Shown in pieces: positions 44,016 through 54,730 of a DNA stretch of 64,000 bases; positions within the stretch are counted from its first letter, which is position 1, and every line of letters begins with the position of its first letter. Both the position numbers and the translations under genes were made by a program. This DNA is from Synchiropus splendidus (lineage: Eukaryota; Chordata; Actinopteri; Syngnathiformes; Callionymidae). Under the pieces are notes generated by a model that was given only the letters and a program-made list of their open reading frames with translations, was not told the DNA's origin and made no database searches. The stretch is from NCBI RefSeq assembly GCF_027744825.2, contig NC_071336.1:26630501-26694500 (forward strand), given 5' to 3'.

Positions 44016-46704
44016 TGAAATTCAATTCATTACCACATTACACAAAACCTGGATGATTTTGGTGCCATCCAATGACTTATCAGGATATCATCGATCAATC
44101 TAGAAACTCCCCAAAACTGGGGAATTAATCCGGACGCAAGGGAATTTGATGAGAGATGAGAAAGTTTAGTTGTGTTTCGTGAAGAAAGCCCTAGAGATTT
44201 TTGTGTAGAGTCGGAACCCATAGCACATATTTGTTTGTTCCTTGAACTCTAAACAGAAACGTAGCACCTTAAAAGGCAGAGTGCAATTATATTACATTCA
44301 TCTGGTAAACAAGACTGTGTTCAAAAGTGTTGAAAGAGTTTGATTGCTCGAGAGAGTCACGGACATCAAACCCTGCTTTGAGTTCTTCCTTTCTACGTTT
44401 CATCATGAAGTTCTCTCGTCCCCTGAATCATCTGAAATTATAAAACAAACAAGTATGTTTTAGGAAAATGATGTTAAAATCAATGTTGGATCATTTCAGG
44501 AGTAAAGGCAACAGCAGAGTTGTATGAGGCTGAAATAGGGTCAACCACAGCTGCAAAACTTTTCCTCAGTGGGTTGAATGAGGGCCCTTGTCTTTGAGAC
44601 TCTATAATAGAATATGACATTGAATGATGGCAAAATAAAGCGAGGTTAGTGACTGGTGGTGAGCAAGGTTTGCAGCTCCGTGTTTCGTTGCTGACAATGA
44701 CGTGCGGTTGGGAATTGCCGCAGAGTTTAGGCAGTGATCAGGGTTACCACAGTTGAAGGCCATAACTCTCTGCAGGAAACAAACTGAATGTTCCAAGCCG
44801 GAGTTTGAATTTGCAACACTGCTCGACAAAGTAGAGCGAACGAAGCAAGTCTGTGGCTCATATCTGAGGGAACACGATGGAACACCGACAGTTGAAACAG
44901 TCGTTTTGAGTGACTTCTTCCTTAAGGGGCCCATACTATTTTTATTTTTTTTTATCTGTTGGAGATACCACACAAAATGTGGTGTTGACCATTTTCTTTG
45001 TGGTGCACCCCAATAATCTCAACCCAGCACTCAAGAAAGATTCTAGCACCGATCGAGAAGCTTGTCCTCCGAGCCAGAAATCTTACGTCATCACACGTGA
45101 TTTAACAAAGTGGAAACGTCACAACAAGCAGGAAACATGTCACGCAACATGGAAGTGCTCATGAGAATGGTGCTTTTTTCTTTTTTAAAATCCTGAGAGA
45201 TAATCACCAAAAATGTCAGGAACTCAATTTGAGTGAGATTGACTTCTCACGAACGTTTCTTTGTCGGACTGCTTATCGATTTGCTACCATTCCAAGTTGG
45301 TGGCGATCGGCTCTCTGCAACATAGAATTCACAAATACACTGTTAACACCGTCCAGACATAAAGATTCTCTGATCACTGGATCATCTTACAAGAGTTAAG
45401 GGCGTCGTGAGTGTGTCCCACTTTAGTTGACATGGTTTCCCAGCCTCCAGCTGGTGGAGCGCTAGAGCCGACTTGGGGCGTGACACAGGGACAAAAATGC
45501 CCTCCTGCCATTGCACATGATGCCTAGCATTCCATGGCAAGTGTGACTCCCTGGCAATAAGCAGCTGAGAACAAGGAGCGATGGGTTTTGTTTGCGTCGG
45601 TCGGTCGGTTGATGACTGATTTGTACAGCGCACAGTGCATTCAAAAGGTCATCAGTCAATCAAACAGTGCTTTGTCACTCATGGGTTGAGAAAGCTGAGC
45701 GCGGTCCAAGCCTTGCATTTTTCTCACGTCCCGTTCCACGCGACTGCCAAGCTGTGTTTATTCCAAGCAAACCACCGTGGCTGGTCATAAAACATAAAAT
45801 AAATGTAGCTGGCAGCGAAGCCATGAAGTGCTTTAAAAGTTATTAGTGGAATTTTAAATTCAATTCTGGCAGGAGAGGCAGTTGCGGTGAGTGCCAAAAG
45901 GATGTATATTAATAATGCTGCTGAAAATGAATCTTGAAAAAAAAAAGAGTCTTGTTTGTGCATGTGCTGCACGCTGCATCTTTATATTCCATACTTTCCT
46001 GGCCATTATTCTCTCCCGCGCGGTCTCCATTAGAAACGCGGTCATCATTAATGTTACGTTTGTTTGTTTGGGGAAATAAAAGGAGACCAAGAAATATGCC
46101 TTGTTGAATGTCATTTTTCTCTCCATATAACCACATGACTATTCATGAGGGCACGATAATGTATTCTGCTTGAAACTCCTATTTGGGGCAACTCCTGCAT
46201 TTGCCACTTGAGTTCCAGTCTATTAATCAGTATATAAATGTGTCAAAGGCTGCAATCAGGTCAAGTAGTGCTAAAACAGAGAACACACATTCATCAGGAA
46301 GTCATTCATCTTTGTGAGTCTGGGTGCTATATTTGGGACCACGCATTTGCATGTTGCATAAAACTTTCTTGAATTTGGCACTGTCAGTGTTTCCACAGAG
46401 TCCTGCTTCCTTTAAAGTAGGAATCTAAATTAGCTCGTGGTGCATCAGGAAAGTGTGAAAATAAGAACGGTGTTGCAAAGTTCCAGCGAGTCGGCAAATG
46501 CTCTGACACATATGGCTGAGAGGATCCCAAAATATTCATCCTTAATATCAGCTTCCAGGACTTCGGCAGACAAGAGTTGTGTTTTCATACTTACCTCGGC
46601 CAAGGAGGTTTGCTTTTGTCGGTGTTGATCTACACGACTGTCCTCCACTTCCACGTGGACTCAGGATAGATTTTTGGGTTTGTGTTAGTGGCATAGTTCC
46701 TAAC

Positions 46705-47151
46705 CAGAGGTGGGTACTGACTCCAACTTAAGTCACCTTTTGAATCTATTGTAGTTCTGAGAGCAGTTTCCAAAGATGACTTTTACTTTCTTGGTTCTTA
46801 CTTCAGTATATGTCCCCTGAAATGTAGTATACATATATCGTACTCATACATTTAACTACACCAGGATGCAATTTTTTTTTTTTGGTCCCCAACGGCTAAA
46901 ATTGAATGTATTATTTACTTAAATCTTCTGTAAAACATTATAATTATATTTAAATTTACTTCTTCTTCTTCTTTTTGGAGAGATTGAAAAGAGAATGTTT
47001 ATGAAAGATTCCTGACTATTCTCTGTAGTTGAGTAGCTGTTTCTCAAATGCTAGCTTGAGTAAACAAAATTAACTTCTACCTGCACTATTTGCATTCAAA
47101 GTAAAATAACTTGTACAAGAGTGCAGTTTTCAGGGACTCTATCCACCATTG
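46705..47151. mobile_element. Possible hAT-like nonautonomous element
   Basis: The left end CAGAGGTGGGTA at 46705 and the right end, TATCCACCATTG read as CAATGGTGGATA, agree at 9 of 12 positions. CAGAGGTGGGTA is a frequent hAT terminus in fish. The interior near 47030-47080 contains GTTGAGTAGCTGTTTCTC and CTTGAGTAAAC words reminiscent of such elements. No clear 8-bp target duplication is visible, so the boundaries are tentative. Confidence 0.4.
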
Positions 47152-48559
47152 CTACAAACTGCTGCTAAGTATTTTGGGATGGAGGGAAACATGGATACAA
47201 AGACACCACAAAGAAACACAGAACACCATCAAAACACTAAATCCGAACACTAAATAATTGAATTGCACATTGGTGACAAACACATGAATAACAAACTTGC
47301 CAAACCTGACTTCAAAGACTTCAACTCTTTGGTTACAAGTCCAAGTCAGGCGTCAAGTTCTTTCTTTAGCCGATATAAAGCCGACTGAGACCACCACATT
47401 GCTACAGCTGAAGAAATCAAAGCGTGCACTACGACATCATCTTCAGGAGTCGGAGTGAATGCTATTGACAAACATTTTATTGGCTCTCATGCTTTGAGTG
47501 AAATGCATGGAGGAAGCAAGCAGTTGGGTTTTCACGATAGATGTGGTCGATCCAGCATCTTTGATTCCACACCCGGTGACGTTGCAGTTGGCCACTCTGT
47601 TGTCTGCTCTTATAGAGTCTGTCACCAAACATAAAGGTACTGCACCAGCCAAAGGTGGAGCCACAATTGGTGTTCAGTGAAACGCTGTTGAATAAACTGG
47701 AGATCAGAATGGTAACATACAGAACTGAAGCCTCAAATCATGAGTCCGAGTCCAAATCAACCTTAATGTGAATGTATTGGTTGTTGGGTTAGTTCAGAAG
47801 TGGGTTAACTACAGGAATGTAGCACTGGGGGTCTAGTTTTATGAATTCAGAAGTTTCCCAGCAGCACTGGTTTGATTCCTTTTTGCTGTTGCCAAAACCA
47901 TTCTTGAATCATGGAAGTCATTTTATTGCTTTAATTGTATAGTGTGTAGAAAGAAGAAGACCAAAAAAAAGAAACATTTTACCGCTTTTCTAGTTAAAAT
48001 TTTTGTGATAGTCTTTGTGCTTGTGTTGGTTTGGCCCATGACACCATCGGTACCCACCATGGCTTTAGCCTTTTTGTCAGCCTTTGTCTTTCACTGCCTG
48101 ACCGCTGCCGCGAGAGTCATGAAACTTAAACCATTTATTCGGAATCAGGCTTGATCCAAAAGCTCAAGTGAGATGGATATCTGAGTCAACAACCATACAA
48201 GTCTTCCGAGTCATCAATCCCGGAGTGGAAACATATTATTAAGCCATTTTGCGCAGCAGGAAGCCGGTCGATACCAAACAACCACAATGTATGGTTTGAC
48301 TTAGCAGGTCAAGGAGCGAGTCACTGAAGAGCCAGAGCCGTATAACCATGTCACACAGACGCGGGCAAATGTATGTTTTTCTAAAAACCTTCATCATCAA
48401 AATAGTTATGAGGCTGTTACTTTTGAAAAAAAAAACAAACAAACTTGCTTCTGTTAATTGCTTCCTGCCTAGTGCTGACTCAAATTTCATCAAAAATATA
48501 TTAACACAGCGCTTATTTGCTCTGAAATCACATGAGATGAACAGTCCTTTATTGGGCGC

Positions 48560-49000
48560 AGTTGTATATTTAAAGTCCTGCAGACACGCAGCGGTATCAC
48601 AGCTTGAACAGCCGTCAGTATATTATCCGACCACCACCACGCCGCACAGCAGCCGAGCCCAGATTCTCAATCTCAGCTTGAGACGCATGTTTTCGTCAGC
48701 TCTCCGCATGTTTCCCCACCGCTCCCCCCTCGTCACCCTCCTACGTCGAGCGCATTCCACGCTCTCCGAGTCGAAAAGGATACCCATCTGCCCTGAAGCC
48801 AAATTCCAGCCATGTTTTCCGGGAGCTTTATTGGGAGGCTCCCCTGAAAAGGCCGGGGCGTCTCCACCCCACCCGCGTCCAAAATGCTGCAAATTATTGA
48901 GGAGCAGACACTGAAGGCTTTCTTTCAAGAAGGGACAGGTACTGCCGGGACACTTTGAAGACCCCAGCCGACGAGACAGGGCTGCGCCACACGTGGGATT
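48560..49000. other. GC/CpG-rich patch, possible promoter or exon (unproven)
   Basis: CpG dinucleotides are clearly denser here than in flanking DNA. Candidate splice-donor words occur, such as ACAGGTACT near 48937 and ATGGTAGGT near 49039. No start-codon context with a convincing frame, TATA box or protein domain supports a gene. Confidence 0.2.
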
Positions 49001-49096
49001 GTGAGACATTTCAGAGGTGTAGATCTTCCTGATGAATCATGGTAGGTGCCTCAGCCACGGTGCTGTTTATTATTCCGCTTGCCGCAGAACTTCTCC

Positions 49097-49120
49097 AAAA
49101 AAAAAAAAAAAAAAAAAAAA
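49097..49120 (+). repeat. Poly-A tract (24 A)
   Basis: An uninterrupted run of 24 A. It could be the tail of a processed retrocopy, but the sequence upstream is not recognisable as an mRNA and no flanking duplication is evident. Confidence 0.9.
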
Positions 49121-50007
49121 GACGTGATAATGCCATCCTGTTTGGATTCTTCACATCCCTACTTGTCTTTGTTCATGAAGATAAGCAGAAAAGTGGAGGA
49201 GATGTACAAGCTTGGAGATCCCCTGCAGCTCTATCAAGCATCCCTGAGAAGCTGTCAGAAATGCTGCCTGAGGCCGACTCTGGTTTGGTTCAGCCTTATC
49301 TGCAGTGATGAACCTTCTGGCTCTGACCTGGCAACTATCAAGCCGCTTCACGTCTGAGCAAACAGCCCTGGAGATGAGAGACGCTAACGCACGGCTGCCG
49401 CGCAGCAAGGAGCTTATCCAAGATCCCAGAAACTGCTGGCCAAACTAGCACCATGAAATGAAGATGCTGAAGTTTTCTGGTTCATTTTCGACTCTTCGGT
49501 GGCACCATTCTTTATTTGGATCCCATGGAAAATCAGCCAGCTGCGGCTGCACATGTTCAGTAGATGAAAGATGAGATACACATTTCACTTGCAATATTCA
49601 TCATCAATTACAATATCATTTTTAAAAGAAATAGTTTTCCATTTTCTTCAAGTAAATGCCTCCATACAGCCATAAAATTCTAGTTATCACAACCCACCTG
49701 GGGCAAATGATTCGTAGAATAGAACAAGGTCAAGTTTTTCATCGAACCTCACGATGAAACCAATGACTAAAACCATAATCTAGCATCAGGTAGTTGGTCG
49801 ACTGAACCAATTATCAACTTGAAGTGACCAATTTAATGATGTTTTCCATGTTGATATTTTCAGTTCTTTTTCTGCACCTTGTGACAGACTAGAAATTGAC
49901 AATGTATGCGTGTGGCAGACTGGTGAAGTGATAGTCGCAACACCCTTCAACCTCGTGCCCTGAGTTTATATACAATTTATTGAAATAAATACATGGCAAA
50001 ATCATGG

Positions 50008-50070
50008 TCTGTGGGCCACATCTGGTCCATTATTTAGCTATATATGGCCAGATGTTTGTTGTTTTAAGGA
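50008..50070 (+). mobile_element. hAT-like terminal scrap
   Basis: ATGGTCTGTGGGCCACATCT followed by GGTCCATTATTTAGC, then TGGCCAGATG, resembles the subterminal GGGCCACAT and TTTGGCCC words of fish hAT elements. It is too degraded to bound. Confidence 0.25.
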
Positions 50071-50904
50071 TAGCATTTCACGGTGTCTCTTCATAGCGTT
50101 TAAACATTCCATAGAAAGCAACACAACCCCTTGTGAACAGCAACCGTCATCAGTTCCATGGAGGAAGTGGTCAACAACTGTCTCTGAAAAGATTAACCCT
50201 CATCTGAAACTCTGAAATTTAAATAATTTACAGTGTGTTACTCATGGTTTCATACTGCACTATGAACATGTATGTAATATAATATGTATATAATATAATA
50301 TGTAGTGATTCAAAAGAGACATTTTTCAGTTGTACGTATTCATGAAGAAAAACAGCATCATTGAAAAAGAACATTTATGAGTGTTTTGAAGCCCACTTAA
50401 AAAGACCTTGTGTAAAAGAAGTAAAATACAAACTTAGTGGCTTTGGAGCATAAAAAGCCATGGCATGAAAATTTTGAAAGATGTGGAAATAGTTTCATTT
50501 TTTTTTGACGGCAGCAGTCCTTTAACTTTGCAGCATTTTAAGTAGTTTTTCACAAACAAAACTGTGTTCTGTGACTGAGGATTTTTGAAAGTCGATTTGA
50601 GAACGAAGTAAGGAATGGCAGTGTCACACAAGCAAGTCAGTCTTCGATGAGCCTGACTAGCAAAGAACAAAGGTTATACATACTTGTTTTTCAGATGATC
50701 CATATAAAGAAACATACCAACTCCTCAGAGACCCCCTGGCTATGGGCCTGTTTACTGTAAATAGACCTGTAACAGGACACAATTATCATGTTTCATGCTA
50801 AATCTCATCATGAAAGCGTGAAGCAGACGGTAATTTTTGTGGTTGGATAAATAGTGCACCGCATTGTGTGTCACTCGGGTGACTTTTGAGTAGCGTGTGA
50901 CGCG

Positions 50905-50975
50905 TGTCCATCAGTGGTTAGGGAACTGTCTTGCAAGCTGCGTCCTGGGTGTCACCCTCCGATGACCTATGGCTC
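50905..50975 (+). repeat. Possible tRNA-derived SINE head, degenerate
   Basis: CATCAGTGGTTAGGGAACTG resembles a box-A region, and CTGGGTGTCACCC about 30 bases later could be a decayed box B. No cloverleaf can be drawn, so it is not a tRNA gene. A SINE attribution is tentative. Confidence 0.2.
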
Positions 50976-51599
50976 TGCGATTTTGACGGGGATTATTTTT
51001 TGGGGGTTTCATTTTATTTTTAATACTCAACAGTGATTCAAACTGTTTTCAATTGCAATTGTCTCAGCTAATAAAACATGTCTGTGCCGCTGCTTTTTGA
51101 GGACATCACCCAATGCAAGGTCATCAAAACAGCACAGTCAACAAGGCTCAACACCTGCAAAGTAGCAGTAACAGTTTGCACAAGTCGTGTTAGTCACCAA
51201 GGTTGAAGAGCAGCATCGAAGCACCACTGGCTTCAGTGTGTAGACATTATCTGTGCAAGTCTGTACATACTAGGTGTGAAATCACACAATTCCACATTGG
51301 TGAAGGTTAGACATCCTGACAACAAAGCTGGGCCTTCAACAGACCACAAGCTCGACAAATGGGTTCATCCACGAGCTAATCTTGAACCATGATATTTTAC
51401 ACTAAACACGTTCTTATGTCCAAATAAACAGTGACCAGAAGCGCACAGGCTCTGTTTAATTAACACGACAAGAACAACTGATCTCAGCGATCTGCGGCTG
51501 GAGGAGGAGTGCAGCTGAAGACAATACATTTCCCTCAATATCTGGGCTCGCATGCGTTGCAGCTCGTCGGCTTGTGTTGCACGATAAAAAAGGCCCGGT

Positions 51600-51860
51600 G
51601 ATGAAATCATTTCCTGCTATCGCCGGGCTGTTTGGTTTCCTGGCAACCCGAAGGCGACATCAGAGATGACAACTTTCGGAGAGCTCCTTTGATCCGTGAA
51701 CCTTGTTTGCTAATAAGCCTCATCAAACACTGTAGATGAAGCATTAGATTAACTTCTGACTCCTAATGGTGGCGAGCGGCCGCGCCAGACGCCTCCATTG
51801 ATCGAAATAATGAAACATTTTGTCTGTCATGGAGTCGCAGACAAATCAATCAGTCTTGAA
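51600..51860. promoter_or_regulatory. Candidate conserved noncoding block
   Basis: A repeat-free block with GGTTTCCTGGCAACC near 51630 (a compact RFX half-site pair), GAAGCATTAGATTAACTTC near 51739 and CCTCCATTGATCG near 51791. CNE-like by texture only. Confidence 0.25.
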
Positions 51861-54467
51861 ACTCATTCATCATTGATACTCAACATTGACCGGTTGGGTT
51901 ATGATCGTGTTTGCATTGAAATGGCTGCGCAGCATCTTGGCCCAAATGAGCTGAAATGAATATGGATATGAAGACGGCAAGGAAGTCATGCGCTGGGCTG
52001 TGATGATCCAATCTGTGGACGTTGACATCCACTGCCATGTAAACTCCGACATGTTGGATCCATACTCACTGTATCAATAGTTTCTATCTAGGGCCAGTGA
52101 TAACATTGCAAAGATCAATGTGTTCTGCCCGAAGCCCTGAGATGTTCTATTAACTGTTTCACACAGCCATTTAAATCACTGCGTGCGGATCAATGCAAAG
52201 TCATCCAGTGTATTGATGAGGGCTGGTTTTTATGACTACGATGTAACTATGACGAACAGCACGGACCACTGTGGGTCGGACAACATTTTGCTCGAAAACA
52301 TTTATAGAGGGAGTTTCAAAAGAGCTCAGTTTGCGTCTTTGATCAGGTGGATAAGCGTTTGCATCCTTTTTACTGGAAAAAAAAATACTGAAAAAAATGC
52401 ATACCTTCTTCTTTGCAAAGCTCTTATCTATAATCTATAGTGATGCTCAAACACCATCTATTTCTCCCTGCAATTTTCAGTTAGTCAGTCTTTGTAATAA
52501 AATCCACCCAGATGCATGTAGATGCATGATGCATTTTTTTTTTTTTTTTTTTTTTTTTTTTCTAGAGCTGCTTTTGTACTTACAACAGGATAAGTGGATC
52601 AACTTGGTATTTTCGTGTTGTAGGTTCGGGCTCTGCTGGTGTTTGATACAATAGACATGGGTGACATCTCATACCACTTTCGCCAGTTAATGTCTGTGAC
52701 ATCTGCTTTGTTGTATGCGCCAGTCGTGCTCTGATGTTGTCACACAAACAGATCCAGACTTTATTAGCTGAGCAGCAAACCAGCGTGACTTTCCTGGGCA
52801 ATATGAAAGTGCCCACAGTTACAGCTTTCTGTGATCAAAACACTGCAGCAATCCCCATATTTTCTTATAATTTAAGTACTTACAAAGGACCGTCCTACCT
52901 CTCTGGCCAAAATATATCCTCCTGCCACATGCCACATCAAATGTCAATATATAGTGAATATTATCATTTAATTGAATAGAACAATGAAATATAAAAAAAT
53001 AACTTTACATTGTATCATTGTCGCTGAATGCTTCATGGTGAGGATAATCTTAATGTTTTAAAAATGTCATTGTTTTGCCAGCCAATTAAAAATATAAAAA
53101 CATATTGGAAAAAATGTTTTTAAACTGCAGACCGCACATTTTACACATCTTCTCAATCTCAAAACTCAATCACATTTTGAATGAAACCCACTCACAAGCC
53201 TGAGTTTCAATCGGCTCAATATTTGCAAAAGAAGTTGCTGTGAAAATATGAGAATCTGCGCTTGACCTGTACAAAGGTTAGTGAGTCATATGTTACAGTA
53301 AATATGAGTGCAGGGGTGCACAGAGTGGTGGGTCAAAAGATGGATGGTGACCTGTGAACAGCTGACTGCTTCAGCCTAATGATACAGGAAACTGGCTGCA
53401 CACAGAATGACTCAAGAATCATGAACAATAGGCACCCAGGCTGAAAAAAAAAAAAGCCCTGCAGTGACCGCTCCAGTGACTTCAGCCCGAGTTTGTTTCT
53501 CCATCGTTCTTTGTGAGCGGTAATTACGCAGTGAAACATCCTGTTTTGAGTTACCTAACTCAATAGAGTCCCCGCTGCAATAAACAATAAGAATAATTCT
53601 GAAGCTGTTCAATAGCAAGCATCACCAGGAAATGGCTTGTGACAGAACAATGTCGAAGTCAATGTGGCCTGACTGCTTTTTCATGCTCGCCGTGCTGCAT
53701 TCGGTCGTAAATAAGAGGTCAGGCTGACGCGCCGCCTTGTTTACGCTGCTGTAAAAGACGGCCGACGAAAGGATGTTACGAATGGATTGTGAGGATTCTC
53801 TCTGAGGTGTAATTCATTTTGCCTGATCAGTGGGTGACCTGGTCAAGGAGAGCAGCAAAGGCCAAGGTTGCATGTGGGAGCCAATAAGTGATGGGACTCG
53901 ACATGTCAAGCACAAGCACAAGCTTCCTTTGAAGACAGGAGACTGTCAAATGCCCCTACATCAATAAACACGTTGTCTTTGATAAGTTGGAAAACGTACT
54001 TGTCTGTCTGAAAATAAATATTTGAAAAAGGGATTTTGGTGGATTCCTGAATGGCCTGAATGGTTTTGTCAAGTCTCTGTGGTGTCACTCCACTGCAAGC
54101 TGAAACATCCCTTGTTGCTTAAACCCTGTGTGTTATGCAATGGGATTCCACAACACTTCTGCCGCCTACTTTCCGACTGAGCCCATTGCAATCAATGACA
54201 TGTCAAATGCTAAAAAGAGATTGAATTCAACAGCAGGGTCTGCCAAGGAAAATTCTCTACTCGAGGTGGTGACCAGCTGCAATGGAGAGGAGTCAGACTG
54301 TGACGGGTAGTTGAGTAACGCCTTCTTGTGCTCAGAAAGTCACTGACTGTGGTCTTGAAATTGTGCGATTGTGAGTGAGAAAGAGCAACACCACTGATGG
54401 GTACAGTTGATGAGGTTCCATGACATAGTATTAAAGGTTTCATGAGGTTTCACGAAACACTGTCCTG
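51861..54467. other. Noncoding stretch, no gene seen
   Basis: Unique, AT-rich in the middle (52980-53120), with a 28-base T tract at 52534. Open frames of 60-85 codons have no recognised domains. Confidence 0.45.
52534..52561 (+). repeat. Poly-T tract (28 T)
   Basis: An uninterrupted run of 28 T. It may be the antisense tail of a retrocopy or a plain homopolymer microsatellite. Just 5' of it, the word GATGCATG occurs twice 10 bp apart. Confidence 0.9.
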
Positions 54468-54566
54468 ATTTTCAGAGGCCACCAGATGTTTGGACTTGAA
54501 CAACAAATTCAATGAAACCTCACATCATTTTTAAACCAAGAGCGACATCTACTGGCCTCTGAAAAT
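54468..54566. repeat. ~100-bp palindromic element
   Basis: ATTTTCAGAGGCCACCAGATG at 54468 and CATCTACTGGCCTCTGAAAAT ending at 54566 are inverted copies with 19 of 21 bases matching. A second, interleaved pair, TGAGGTTTCA near 54443 and TGAAACCTCA near 54512, lies around and inside it. The structure is MITE-like; the family is not known to me. Confidence 0.65.
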
Positions 54567-54599
54567 TTCGTCAACCCTGGAATACCGACACCTCGCCAA

Positions 54600-54730
54600 C
54601 CCATCTCTAAGCAACTCACTTTAAAGGTGCCATATATTGACTGTCGGACATTCGTGTCCGATATTGACCCATAGCATGTTGACGCCTGGGCCATGCGCTT
54701 CACTCATGGTGCCAATAAGCACATACCATG
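54600..54730. repeat. Possible degenerate relative of MITE and arm sequences
   Basis: GTGCCATATATTGACTG, the small hairpin TCGGACA-TTCG-TGTCCGA at 54644-54661, TGTTGACGCCTGGGCC, and GCGCTTCACTCATGGTG follow one another. The last word matches GTGCTTCGCTCATGGTG of the 36.4-kb arm hairpin at 15 of 17 positions. It may be an old relative that links the two families. Confidence 0.35.

Larger units (their letters stand above)
42961..46704. other. Noncoding stretch with small transposon scraps
   Basis: Contains an X-box-like site at 43630 and a hAT-like end at 43950. Another possible transposon edge, AAGGGGCCCATACTATTTTT, lies near 44924, with a small hairpin ACCACACAAAATGTGGT near 44968. Open frames (for example 44602-44973 on the minus strand) have no recognised domains. 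Confidence 0.4.
47152..51599. other. Noncoding stretch including a GC-rich patch
   Basis: The interval 48560-49000 is GC- and CpG-richer and contains the longest open frame of the window (188 codons, plus strand) opposite a 128-codon minus frame. Neither has a recognisable domain, and such paired frames are expected in GC-rich noncoding DNA. An A tract lies at 49097. The remainder is unique sequence with a hAT-like scrap near 50010 and a tRNA-like scrap near 50905. Confidence 0.4.

Noticed and set aside
48348..48914. 188-codon plus-strand open frame, the longest in the window
   Set aside because: The N-terminal part is low-complexity Lys-rich, the rest lies in GC-rich DNA where the opposite strand is also open, and no domain is recognisable.
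49097..49120. Processed pseudogene ending in the poly-A tract
   Set aside because: The upstream sequence shows no recognisable mRNA and no flanking direct repeats.
50905..50975. Possible tRNA gene
   Set aside because: Box-A-like sequence only. No acceptor stem, anticodon arm or intact box B can be folded, so at most it is a degenerate SINE head.
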